Assembly: GCA_035772405.1 (NCBI GenBank)
Contig: JAYKKM010000350.1
Location: 1,736,001-1,800,000, forward strand
DNA from: Chrysogorgia sp. JL179-B06
Lineage: Eukaryota; Cnidaria; Anthozoa; Scleralcyonacea; Chrysogorgiidae
Direction: 5' to 3'
Length of the DNA: 64,000 nt
How positions within the stretch are numbered: the first letter of the stretch is position 1; the number at the start of each line of letters is the position of its first letter. Positions 11,216 to 22,652 of the stretch are shown piece by piece. The notes beneath the pieces were generated by a model. That model had not been told where the DNA came from. It ran no database searches and saw only the letters and a program-made list of their open reading frames with translations. The position numbers and the translations under genes were made by a program.

Positions 11216-12967
11216 GGTCGACCAATTAGAAAGATACAGAGTAAATCAAAGAAAGGCTTATGATCAAAATCGCCAACCTAATCTTAGAAACAAATATCCA
11301 CCTCCCAACACCAGAAGGGAGGGAAACCCCCTTTTTCGGAGTCGACCTTCAAATTATCCACCAAACCCAAATGCATAGAATATCTAAAGTTTGTCCTATG
11401 GCGGTTTGACCTATGGCCGAGTCGAGAAACGAGATTTCAAACACCTTAAGATCAAGCCGGAGCCTAATACCTGTGATGATGACCCTGAACCATTCTACTA
11501 GATCCCAAAATTTACATCATACAATGAATTATAATAACCTACTCCTCATAAATTGTTTACCACAGCAGCATGTCAGTCAACCAAATTCTTTCATCAAACC
11601 AAAACAATATACAATCAATGAAAAATAGGAACCATTTAATCCAAGCTAGGCTTCTAGTCAAGGAGGACTTTGATGTCTTCACCATCTCCAAAACATGGTT
11701 TACTCTACCGTTAAGAACACAGATGTCGAGATCGAAGGATATAAACTGTTTAGACTTGACCGACTGCATAAAGTTGGGGGAGGTATATGTGCCTATGTGA
11801 GATGCAACATCAAAGGATCAATTCTTAAACAAGTGACCCAAGTTTCTGACTGAGGACTTCACCAACTTTGGTTAAAATTACAACATAAGAAGATGAAGTC
11901 TTTCATCATATGTATCTCCTACAGGCCTCCTGACTGTTCTATTAACTGCTTGTAGAATGAATTTATGCCAAATTACATCAGTACCTTAAGTTTTGGTAAA
12001 CCGATCATAATACTGGGTGATCTGAACTGTGATCTCCTTAAGAGGCCATAAATTTTCAACAATTGTAGATCTTTGTACTACCATGAACATAACCCAAGTT
12101 ATTACTGAGCCAACTAGGATTACTGACCGATCAGTCACACTTGTCGACATAATCCTTGTTTCAGATCAAGCTCTGGTTACCATGAATTTAACCAGCTTTT
12201 GCTTCTGTCCAGCATCAACCTTTGAGGTCTGCAAAATCATATCTGATATGCCATCCAACAAATCTCCCGGACCCTTCAAAATATCAATGCGGGTTATAAA
12301 GGACTGTTTATTTCACTTCCCATTCTAACAGATATCATAAACAGTTCCCTGATGAGCTCTGTCTATCCGGACTCTTGGAAACATGCGGAGGTCATTCCCC
12401 TTCTGAAAGAGGGTGATCATGAAGTTGCCTTGAACACTTATCAAAGATGTGTGAAAAGGTGGCCCTGAAGCAGTTTACCGGATACTTGTCACAATATAAG
12501 CTCTTAACTCGACATCAGAGCGGCAACCGTCTATTTCACTCCACTGAGACTCTAAACATATTCACCACAATGGACGAGAAGAAAGTGTCGACCCTCGTTT
12601 TGCTCGATCTTTCTAAAGCATTTGACAGTTTAAACCACACGATTCTACAACGTAAACTTGAAAATGTTGGAGCATCTCCTTCCGCACTCCATTGGTTCAA
12701 GAGTTACCTGACCGGAAGGTCACAAGCCATTCGTATTGGAATGAGCACATCCTATCCCCTTTCTGTAACACATTGAGTTCCTCAAGGGGCAATCTTGTCG
12801 CCATTACTTTTCACTATTTATTTAAATGACCTGCCTTCCGTCATCCGACACTGTTCATTGGAGTCGTACGTTGATGACTCCAAATTGTTTATGTCATTTC
12901 CAAGAAACGATATAAAAGATAGTATTAAGGACTTAGAGGAAGACCTGGAGAGAGTGGTCCATTGGTA
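11216..12967 (+). mobile_element. L2/CR1-like LINE with APE endonuclease and RT remnants
   Basis: The plus-strand order follows a LINE ORF2. Endonuclease motifs (LIQARLLVKEDFDVFTIS at 11640-11695, later GGGICAYVR and ILGDLNCDLL near 12010-12040) are followed by the target region (ITQVITEPTRITDRS 12090-12135). A deletion joins this to the RT fingers (DMPSNKSPGPFKISMRVIKD, 12247-12306). The palm follows at 12567-12776 (LVLLDLSKAFDSLNHTIL), with the active-site YVDDSKLF about 12868. Frames change often and stops are frequent. An Asn/Arg/Pro-rich frame at 11218-11378 might be the end of an ORF1. The copy ends at the Penelope element at 13 kb. Confidence 0.8.
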
Positions 12968-13013
12968 AAAATATGTAAATAAATATATGCTAATATATGA
13001 ATATAAATGTGGT

Positions 13014-14110
13014 CTAAAACAATAAATGAGATAGTTCATTGCATTCCTCCCGAGAGTTTATTTGTGGTCTCTGTTTCTTAATATAGAGAGCTTCCTTCAA
13101 ACGTAAGTTGACTGGGTCAGTGTCTCTGGCGATAATGTTTACGCTTATTGAGGTCCCTGTATTATCGCCGCCGCAAACAGTAAGATGTTTAAACACTGAT
13201 GACGCTGGTTTTGAGAGATGTTCATTAATTCTGTCATGTAAGTTTCGGATAGTGCTACCTATATAGTTGAGATGGCATTTGTTGCAAATGATTTTATATA
13301 CAACATTCTTTTTAAAGCACGTGCGGTCTTCAGAGATAGCACAGTTCGGCCGTTTGCATGTCGGCTGGTTTTTTTTTTGTTGAAATGTTTGTCGTAATGT
13401 TGTTGATTTGTGGATAATTCGAATGGGGAGGCCTTCGCGTTTGAATATGTTTCTGATTTTATGGTCTATTGCGTCGGATATATAAGGAATACGGAAATAC
13501 AGCCAATTAGTATTATCATCTGGTTGTTGGTTGTGGTTGCTGGTTCGGTTGTGTAGTTGAGTGTCTTCTATCCAATTGTGTGGGTATTCATTGAGCTGTA
13601 AAACACGCGTGAATTGTCGATGGTGTTTGTCCTTGGCAGATTGTGTTGAGCATCGTTGGTCAATTCTATTCCTTTCATTGCGTATAACGTTATATTTGGT
13701 TTGTTTTGGTATAGCAGATTTGTGATGCATGAATATGGGCTTCTTAGCTTTTTTTCTGTAGAATTCGAATTCCGATTTTCCGTCTTCGGTGATAGTGACG
13801 GTGAAGTCAAGTAGTGATAAGGTTTTTCCTCTGGGGGTGGTGGTAGGTTTTTCGATTTCGAATTGGATACACGGATGTGCATTATTCATAATATTGTGGA
13901 AATTGTCGGCTTCAGCTTCGTTGGTGGTTTGGGCATACACGTCGTCTACATATCGTTTATAAGGGTCAGTGAGATGGTGGAGCGTTAATACACTACGTTC
14001 AAGTTTGTCCATAAATAAAATGGCCAGAAAAGGAGGACCCCATAGGTAGGCCTTCAATTTGGAGGTAGATGTCAGAGCCATATTGAAAATAAGTATTTCG
14101 AAGAATAACT
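13014..14110 (-). CDS. Penelope-like element: RT C-terminal part plus GIY-YIG endonuclease
   Basis: A 376-codon open minus-strand frame (13014-14144) from a 5'-truncated Penelope-like element. Near its N-terminus it contains the RT active site YVDD (in KRYVDDVYAQT), then LSLLDFTVTI. The C-terminal domain is a GIY-YIG nuclease (VVYKIICNKC, LNYIGSTIRNLHDRINEH, then RLKEALYIKKQRPQINSREE with the terminal Glu and Asn region). In this class RT and GIY-YIG nuclease together mediate target-primed insertion. Frames upstream of about 14100 no longer match, so the fingers and most of the palm are missing and it cannot be autonomous. The remaining frame is uninterrupted. Confidence 0.88.
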
Positions 14111-14144
14111 GTAAGTAGAGCTTTAATAACAACAAACAATACAT

Positions 14145-14460
14145 GTGTTTTATAGCGAAAAGTCATTTTTAAGTATAATTTTCCTTTTCAATCCCGTCAC
14201 GCAAGGTAATGACATGCAATAGTACAGTAATATGAACATAAATTTGAATAATAATATGATGTTAATCAGAAAGTTTAGACGCCTTAGTCCTTAGGCTTAA
14301 GCCTGTTTTTCACTTCAACAGTATCGTAGCAAAACGTAACGTATTTTTGTTTCCTGAGCACTAGGGTAGAACTAATGACTTTGAAACAAAGGAATATGCT
14401 ACGGCACGTTACGATATGTTTGAAGTCGGGAAAACGGCCTTTAGAATAGAAAGTTGCAAC
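14145..14460. other. Short spacer between Penelope and hAT remnants
   Basis: No coding signal recognised. AT-rich sequence lies between the truncated 5' end of the Penelope element and the C-terminal end of the hAT transposase. Confidence 0.4.
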
Positions 14461-14739
14461 CGTTCACAAGTTTTTGGCCAAGAAAACCAGCATGTCCACC
14501 TTGTGTGGTTTGAGAAGGGACCGTTTGGCTGTTACAATGTTGCAAGCGATACTGAAAAGACGTTCAGAAGAGGAGCTTGTACCACAAACACACAAGTACT
14601 TGCGTGCAAGTTTTGCCAGGCGGGGATATCCAGCGGCATGCATACTCCACCATGGAAGTGGGTCGGCAGCCAAGGCAATTGCGGGTGCACCAAGGTACCG
14701 AGACATTTCTATTTTACTCCCGATAAACATAATTAATCT

Positions 14740-15160
14740 TTTCAGCAACACACCTTCCAGCTACAATTTAAGGAATTCCGATTTTTTTTATTCCAATGTT
14801 TAATACCGTAAGATTCGGAAAACATTCTTTAAGGTATTTTGGGTCAAAGCTTTGGTCAAAATTGGATAGTCTAGATAGGCAAATAATTTCTCTAGCAGCA
14901 TTTAAGGCAAGAATAAGAACTAAAGACCTTACATCACCAACAGATAACTCTTGTACTTGCTGTCATCTATGTACTACGTAATTTAATATTTTATTAGGTT
15001 ATTTGTTTCATCTGTGTATATATAAAGTAACAACCTAATATTTAAGATTAACCTAGTTTAACAATTTGTATTAATCCTTTGTCTAGTGTCCCAATTAGTA
15101 GGCTACTTGTGGCCGGCTATAAGCTTTTGACACTCAAATAAATTGACTAACTAACTTCTA
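14740..15160 (+). mobile_element. LINE 3' fragment inserted in the hAT gene
   Basis: The plus-strand frame 14796-14981 (FNTVRFGKHSLRYFGSKLWS, LAAFKARIRTKDLTS) is the extreme C-terminal end of a CR1/L2-type LINE RT protein. A 3' UTR ends in TGACTAACTAAC at about 15148-15159. It separates the hAT dimerisation domain (below 14751) from the preceding hAT frame (above 15147), so it inserted after the hAT copy did. Confidence 0.75.
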
Positions 15161-16396
15161 GCTCGATCTGAGCAAGACAAGTTGCCGGTGTAGCGGGCGC
15201 TGTTTCTGTCTTTCTCATTTCACCCAGAAGCTTTGCGAGTGACTTCTTTTTCTTTGCTGGTGGTGGTTGATTGTCAGTTGCGTCGTCCGTTGACTCGGGC
15301 GTGTTGTTCAAAGCATCACTTGCCAGTTCGATGGCCATCATCTGCTCCTTTATATTTTCTGCCGCACTTCTTCTGCCTTCCTCAGTAAGGTACTCTGTCT
15401 TATACCGAGGATCCAACCAAGTGGCCGTATTAAGGATGGTCTGAGCTGCTTCGCTTGTATAGCGTTTCTCGATATCAACTTGAACTTTTGCTTTCAGGTC
15501 TGCTGTCAGGGTTGTTGTCATCGTCTGCGGCTTTTGAAGCATTCTCGATGAAGCTAAGGGTAGGTTTTATTGAACTTATCGTGACGTACGAGTCACCCGA
15601 TAATGCGTCAGTAAAGTCTCCCAATGGTTCAAGGGCGGTACGCACCGATTTTAAAACATCAATATTCTGCCACTTCAAAACAAGATGAGAAACTTTTCTG
15701 TCTTCCGATAATACTCGCCGAATTGCTCTCTCTTGCTCCAGTCTTGCTCCAGTATTCGTTCAATCATTTTATGTGTAGAACCCCATCTGGTTGGACATTC
15801 CTTTAAGTCAAAATAGCAAGTTTACCTTCACGGTCATATTTTTCATTGTTGATTTATAAAGTAAACAATTATATTATACTGTAACTGTAAGGCCATGCAG
15901 ATGGCGCATACTATGCTAATTTCTACATGTCATCTACATTCAGTAACCCCAATGTTGGTTCTATTACCTATATCCTATTCAAAAAACATATTATAAAATC
16001 ACGAAACAAGAGACTTAACTGGAAGTTTGAGTTCAAGTTGCGCCTTGCTTAAATCCCGACGTCTTTTCCAGCTTTGACTGAATGCGGCTACAATCCTTCG
16101 TGAGATGCGAGGCTCGTCCTTCATGCCAAAGCAGGATATCCACGGCCAATCGAGGTCGCGGGCCGCCTTCACAATGTTTGCTCCGCTGTCGGTAGTGAGG
16201 CATACTTGTTTTGATGGTGCGAGGTTCCAGTGTTCTAAAACTTCCTTCATCCCATCAGCAAGGGTTTTGGCAGTGTGATTTTCAGGTACGTATAGAGTTT
16301 GAAGACATCTGCTTTGGAGTTTCCAATCTGGGTCGATGAAGTGGACCGTATAGGACATGTAGGGCTCCATGGTTTTGCTTGACCACATCAGACGAT

Positions 16397-16480
16397 GTGG
16401 CAGATCAGACAGAGTACCTTACTGATGTGGCACATCAGACGATGTGGCAGATCTGCCACATCAGACGATGTGGCAGAAAA
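16397..16480. repeat. Short direct/inverted repeat expansion inside the hAT gene
   Basis: Units of CAGACGATGTGGCAGA and variants recur several times, with local inverted pairing (GGCAGATCTGCC). The tract sits exactly where the hAT frame should run from FFSAT into WSSKTMEP, and adds about 80 bases, so it interrupts the transposase. Confidence 0.7.
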
Positions 16481-17142
16481 GAACTCAATGTTATGAAGTT
16501 GCTGCAAAACCCCTTCTTTCGTTTCATTATATAGTTTGGGAATTGCTTGCTGGCTAAAGTACTTTCTGCTGGGAATATCGTACTTCGGATCAAAATCATT
16601 CAATAGCCATTTAAAGCCAGATTTCTCGACTGTATAGGGGCATCATATCCTTGGCCAAGCAGTTCGTTATCGAGTTTGAGTTTCTTCCACTGTTTTCCTC
16701 CCCGTTCATATTTCATAGTGTCAACTGTCAAATTGATGAAGCATGTGATGTGTTAAGGTGTTAAGTGTTCGCTGCCATGATGTAAGTGAAAACCGGTTTA
16801 ACGAAAAAAACCGAAAAACCGGTAAACCGCCCAAGTTTAACATCAGCTAAAGATTTAGGTGACACCAACTTAACATATGACGCCCATATCTCTAACATAG
16901 TATCTTCTGGTATGTCAGATCAACAGAATTAAGCACTTTTCTAAAAACAATGATAAATTATTTGGTATTATTCTATCATTCGTCGGCAATCATATGGTGG
17001 TCCACAAGTGCAATGCACAAAAGTCACTATACAAAATTTACGGACAAAAAATACGGAGGTGGGTTAGGATCTTTGTTGTTTTGGGGTTGGTTATAATCCA
17101 ATAACTTATTGGTTACAATGCTAAAATAATGCCAATAATTTA

Positions 17143-17520
17143 TTGCTTACAAAAATTCTTCATGGTTTTACAAACCAGTATCTCCAGGCCCAGTTAGAAT
17201 TCTTAAGCTTCCAACTACATTACCTAAACCAATTTAACACAATGTTTCAGACATCAAATCCTGTTTTGGACCATCTCTACAATGAAATACAGAATTTGCC
17301 AAAGGTTTTGCTATCTGATTTTTTGAAGATGGATATCGTATGAAATTGTGACCCATTCACTTTCTCTCGACAACCCACAACTTAAAATGCCTATTGATGA
17401 AGTCTACCTTGGCATTACAGCAACAGCTACATTAAACAAATTCCTGGCCCTGGATGGTGGAAAACTAAGGAAATATTATAGGCACACTGAGGAATTCTTA
17501 ATTTTTGATGTGAGAGCCCT
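17143..17520 (+). pseudogene. hAT-type (DUF4371/ZNF862-like) transposase fragment
   Basis: Two plus-strand frames (17143-17343 and 17348-17520) separated by one stop. They contain HYLNQFNTMFQTSNPVLDHL, then LKMPIDEVYLGITATATL and KLRKYYRHTEEFL. This resembles the region between the catalytic core and dimerisation domain of hAT proteins with a TTF-type finger. Only this segment survives. The assignment is moderate because no catalytic residue is included. Confidence 0.45.
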
Positions 17521-17935
17521 GCTTCGGATCAAAGTAAACTCTTGGCAAATATTCGTCTATTTTTTCCATGTTGTTGTCTCTGTTGCATATTACATTGTAA
17601 TGAACAAAATGTCTTTTCATTATTCACAGATATTCATGGTATCTATCTCTTGCACATTTTGTTAACATTAATCTCTTGCATTTGTCTGTGTACAAACTCC
17701 GTAAGGGGTCAATGACTCTATTGTGAGTCATTCTCTCAATATATAATTTCAAACAGATGTGCCATGCCTCTCTTTACGATTCCTCAACCAACTGTCCACA
17801 AGCACATTTACTAAATAAATAACCATGAACATCATACAAATGTGTCATTCTTTGAACCAATAAAAACCAAAGAAAACCGAATTCCATTTATTACCTTTTT
17901 TTTATCAACTCTTTTCAGATGTTCTGATCCATTTT
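17521..17935. other. Spacer with no recognised gene
   Basis: The open frame that begins at 17348 runs on to 17665 but loses family resemblance after about 17520. The remainder is AT-rich and non-coding in appearance. Confidence 0.4.
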
Positions 17936-19160
17936 GCAATGCCACGATGCTGATCAGAAATGAAAACCTGAATTTTCTTCAAGTGTGAAAAACCGCGTTT
18001 TGCACCAGCCAGTTCCATGGCATTGGCTGCTGCCAGTCTAATTAGCCTGTAAGAATAAAAATCGAAAATGTAATCATTATGTCAATAGACCACAGATGGC
18101 TGCCCTTGGGGAGTAAAATTATCTGAAGTTACAGTACGGCCCGGGTTCAGGCGGCCCGGCTCATGAAAAGTTAGGCATCTGAACCACATGTAGGCAGGAA
18201 TGGGTTAAATACATTGCAGGTATGGTAAGGACTGGGAAAGTGGGCAAGTTGCCTGGCCCTCAACTTGAGATGGCCCCCAAAATTTTGAACATGACCTTAT
18301 TACATGTGATGTCACCAGGGGCTCCAAATCAATATCTGCGCTGGGCCCAACAAAGCCTCTCGGTGGCTCTGGGTATGGTTTAAAGATAAAAATACATTTC
18401 ATTATTGTTATTTATGTGGTCTAATAGGGAGAAGTTCAGTGGGAAAATAATTTTAAACTACTGGTTAAAACCCACCTGTAATAATCTTCAGAAGATCACA
18501 ACACAGCAAACTATATACTCCATATGCCCCATTGAATCATATCTTCCATCACCACACCAGGAGGCATTGCTCATACTCTTCACATTCCCAATCAGTGCTG
18601 CTTTGCATGTTTCCTAATGTCTCAATATAACAGGGAAAATTAATTTTGTTCTTGCAGAATATCAAACAAGGCCTATTTACTTATATACTAATACAATTTT
18701 ACTAACAGATGTACCAGCTGTAAGTTTGGCAAAACTCAACATTAAATTTCCAGCTGGATATCTTCCAAGTACTGGGGTTGACAGTGCCACTTGAAAGTTC
18801 TACCATGTTGCTGTACAATTTCCATAGGTCCATGGACTTTCATAGAAACAGATGGACCCTTTTCATATAAAACAGAACATAGAGAACAAGGACATCAACA
18901 CTGAGTAAAACACAACAAACTTCGGTTCGCCCACATGTGATGTACCTGGTTCCACCCTATAAGAATAACAAAAGAGCAGGTCAGCTTAGTTATTAAATTA
19001 TACCATTACCCATTTCAATCTGTGCACATACTTCACATCTCTCTTGGATGTTGATTTCATTGGATCTTCTTCAACTTTATCCGTGTCTTCCTCCTCAGTT
19101 TCATACCAGTCTGGATCATCCTGATTGTCCTCCTCTTCTGCACATGACAATCCTCACCAC
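17936..19160 (-). pseudogene. Spliced TE-encoded protein remnant (unnamed family)
   Basis: Three minus-strand exon-like blocks have matching splice signals. Block 1 (about 19150-19033) is acidic (DPDWYETEEEDTDKVEEDP) and ends at a GTATGT donor. Block 2 starts after a TTATAG acceptor near 18960 in the same phase and reads EPKFVVFYSVLMSLFSMF, then RYPAGNLMLSFAKLTAG. Block 3 (about 18050-17940) follows a polypyrimidine-CAG acceptor and reads LAAANAMELAGAKRGF and QVFISDQHRGIAKWIRTSE. The order and motifs match large uncharacterised proteins that are multi-copy in cnidarian and fish genomes and probably DNA-transposon encoded (memory). Stops in block 2 show decay. Function unknown. Confidence 0.5.
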
Positions 19161-19254
19161 AATTGTTGTCACAATCCATATCAGTCACAGAAGTATTGTG
19201 CAGGAGTTTTGATCCACTACCCAAATTTTTATTTTCTTTATTTTCTTCCAGCAA

Positions 19255-22200
19255 AAAGAAACAGTCAAATTTGGTAATTTATCAGCGACAAGATAATTTA
19301 GGTGTTAAAGTGCATGAGTAAATTGTGTCGTTTTAACTTCAAGTAATAACCTTATTTTGTTTGTATTAGATAGGCCATACAGACATCATTCAGTTGTTTG
19401 TTCTCTGCTTTTAACTTTCTATCTGTTCATCACGACAAACCAACCAACGTTTTAACTTCCACTTTGTTTTGTGAAAAACATTTTTTTTCTTAAGAGCAAA
19501 GTCACTCATCGTCGTCCGGTAACAAAACCAGGATATCATGCGGGTGATTTATAGATCTTTCAATGTTCAAGTCTATGATTATATTATGTTCTGGACAGCT
19601 TGAAGTGTTTTCCTAATCCTAACTCCCCATGTCCATATGTTTCCCATCCAATGCCCCAAACAGTGTTTGAAATCCTATCAATTAAGAAACTCGCCAGTAA
19701 TATTTTCCCACTCATCTTTTGTTGGTACAATGAGAATTTTCGCATGTCTGTTTTACTAGAGTAAACACATGCATAAAAGAAGCTGCAGATTAAGAACCTC
19801 CAGGCTTAAATTTGACCAATAAAGCACCTAATATATAAGAATTACTTTGCCTGACAAATGAGCAGTTTTGTATACGAAAAATTACTAAATATTAGAAAAC
19901 ACTGGTGCAGACCCAAGTATGTGCGCTGGACGAAACACACAGTAGTACAAAAAGTCAATCATTAGCAATAATTAGTGCAATTACATTGTATGCTTTAGTC
20001 TTTGTATTGGATTTTCTGTTTACTGTAAATATATTTGTAAGTAGACACCATAAAGTTACATGCATCTTACTCGATTCTTCTTTTTTCTGTAACCTTATTA
20101 GCACTTTTCTCATGGAATGAGCATTTCCAAGAAGCCTATAGTCCACTGGAAGTTCTAACATTTACCTTGGCCTTCGTTGTATCTACTGCCAAATGCATCC
20201 TGCCTCAATTTACCCATACTATGATAAAAAACTTGTGAAATATTTTTTAAAGCTCGATGGGAACATGCCCCACACTCTTCACATATTCTTCTTCTTAACT
20301 ACAACTGCATATTTGTTGTGGTTATTGTCCAGTTGGATTTCGCATTGCAGCGTCTCTCGAATGTTTACAGTAACATCCTGAAATCATGCATGATAGCCTC
20401 ATTTGCCGCTATTACTTTCTTGCAAAGAGGTCTTGATTTGGCTTATAATTTTTTCTCAGAACAAGAAAGATCCAAGATGGCTGCTTTAGATGAACACAGG
20501 AAACAGCTGTGCAGTAGCCCTGAACAAGTGCGCAACGTGTTATGGGAAAAGGAGAAGAAACAAATCCTATGTTGAAGGTACAACATTGATAAGGTCCCTC
20601 TGCCATTTGACATTGATCAAGAAAAATCTTACAATACATTGGGTAGCAAGCAAGTATGGGTATTGCAACCATCGTCTGATTTGGAAGTGACAGGCTACTC
20701 TCCAACTTGGTATACATGCTGATAGGGAACAAAATGTCAAGCCAGCTCTTGTGTTTGGAGGAAAGGGACTTGTGATTACAAGGAGAAAGAACAATATGAC
20801 AAGGGGTGGATGTATATTTCCAGTAATGTGCCTGGATGGATGAAGAGGTGCACAATTATTCCTGGGATTGGAAAAGACAAAGAAGAAAAAGTCAGCTTCG
20901 AATAAAGCAAGTAATTTCACCAAGCATGTAGAAATAAAATCAATTTATTAGTTTACATGTTGTGTGAAAAGCACACTGACAAAAGCCAGCTCATTGATGA
21001 AAGGTGGTTAGGAGGAAAATAACCTTGACAAAAAAAAGACAAAATCTCAGCTAAGGCATGGAGGATTTTAATGACTAAATGGATGGAGAGGCTTGGAGGA
21101 GCTGACCAACAAAGAATTTGTCAAGAGATTATTTGAGAAAACTGGCTGCTTGATAACAGCAGATGGATCACAAGATGACCAAACGGTCAGATCTAGGTAA
21201 TATAATTTCATTAAGAACAATGCATAGGAATTTGGTGATTTAATTTAAATAATTATCAGATTTTATTTACTTACATCAGAAAAATTCAGAAACAAACACA
21301 AACAGAACCAGAAACCACGACCTACCACAAACAAAATATTTGTTTGCAAATAGGAATTTATGTCTTCTGTTTTAGGTAAGGTAAAGACTAAATAGCCAAG
21401 GCTAATAAACTTGTGGCCCTCCATGAAGCTAAGATATACATTACAATAGATAAGAATACATATAAAACTAAACTATAAAATTATTTTAATTTCAGTTGAT
21501 TAAAAATTTCAGTCCATAAAGCATGCTTGAAGGAGTACGAGTCTCTTTCTTTTCTCTTTTTTTTGAGTCTTACCGGTGTTTGGAGTAGAGATTACTTCAA
21601 GTGTGTTATCCTCAAAAATGTCAAGTACCTATAATTTAGTGATTAAAAATTCCTCAAATACTGTAAATAAGATATGTGCAATACTGCAATTCCGTTTTTA
21701 CAAGATGGTGTCCATCTTAATCGTATTGGACAGTAGAATTTGTATCGCAGCTACCACAGTGGAACACGTTGTAAGCATGTTTTCAGGAGCAGTGTGCCCT
21801 TTCCGACCCCAACCATGGGCGTGCGTGAACATGTTAACTGGAAAAACGTCATTTTTGTTGGAGAAACGTCATAACAGATCATGTCAGACATTGGTTCAAA
21901 TGCGATAAGGAGTTACTAAACGATACAATTGTAAAATGCTTACCATAGTTTATTTGTTAAGTATACCTGTGGATGCTTGGTTGAAAAGACTCAAGGAGAA
22001 TCACGACACACCTGTTTGAGCAAATGTATGTGGATGAAGTTGATTTTGACAAGCTAAAATGGGGATCGCTATACGCGAGGGCATCTGCAAATTAGGTATA
22101 ATAGTAAGACTATTGAGAACTATGGACCAGTTGATGACAATGTTCAGGGGACATTGGTAAACCATTCTTCTGATGTTGCATCTGAGACAATGGTGCAGCG

Positions 22201-22640
22201 AAAATCGGTATGATAGGATGTCGTTTTCATTTGAGACACTGTGTGGGAAATTGGAAACTGTAGATATGAGATCAAGATCAAGTTGGACTGTAGACGGGGG
22301 GTGACTTGTATTGTGAATAATTGTTGTGATCGGGACCGTGAGAAAATAGGGACGTTTTTATTCGAGACAGTGAAGAGATGTATGGTGGCCCAGGAGTGCC
22401 ATAGCATTTTTATTACTTTATATGGTTACATATTTTTCAATTACTTTTATTTTCATTGTATTTTAATTTTTTTATATTTTAATATATTTATTTTCTAATT
22501 TTAATATATATTTTTTATTTATTTATTTATTTTTTAATATATTTTTATTTTTATTTTTTAATATTTATTTATTTTCAATTCAAAAAATTCCCAAAAAAAT
22601 TTAGCGGCATTTAGTGACTTTGCACGTGGCCCATCAGACC
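19255..22640. other. Long stretch with no recognised gene
   Basis: Frames of up to 147 codons exist here (for example 20412-20855 minus) but show no family motif and overlap frames on the other strand. The region includes an extreme AT-rich low-complexity tract at about 22430-22600 built from TTTTATTTATTT-like runs. Decayed TE sequence is likely, but I cannot name it. Confidence 0.4.
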
Positions 22641-22652
22641 ACGAGATTGTAT

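Larger units (their letters stand above)
14464..16780 (-). pseudogene. hAT (ZBED1-like) transposase, interrupted and frameshifted
   Basis: Minus-strand pieces in hAT order, read downward. About 16780-16620 gives an N-terminal tract. The 16603-16388 frame has DIPSRKYFSQQAIPKLYNET and FFSAT. The 16388-15999 frame has WSSKTMEPYMSYTVHFIDPD, then CLTTDSGANIVKAARDL, the DDE/D region. The 15678-15475 and 15542-15147 frames contain ATWLDPRYKTEYL. The 14751-14464 frame is the C-terminal dimerisation domain (HAAGYPRLAKLARKYLCV, SSSERLFS, LLKPHKVDMLVFLAKNL). A LINE fragment occupies about 14740-15160 in the middle. Several frameshifts separate the pieces, and a small repeat expansion sits at 16397-16480. 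Non-functional. Confidence 0.88.

Noticed and set aside
20412..20923. Minus-strand ORFs of 118-147 codons
   Set aside because: They overlap each other and plus-strand frames and show no conserved motif. They are probably chance ORFs.
22430..22600. AT-rich tract as a possible origin or matrix-attachment site
   Set aside because: Low-complexity TTTTATTTA runs alone give no support for a specific function.
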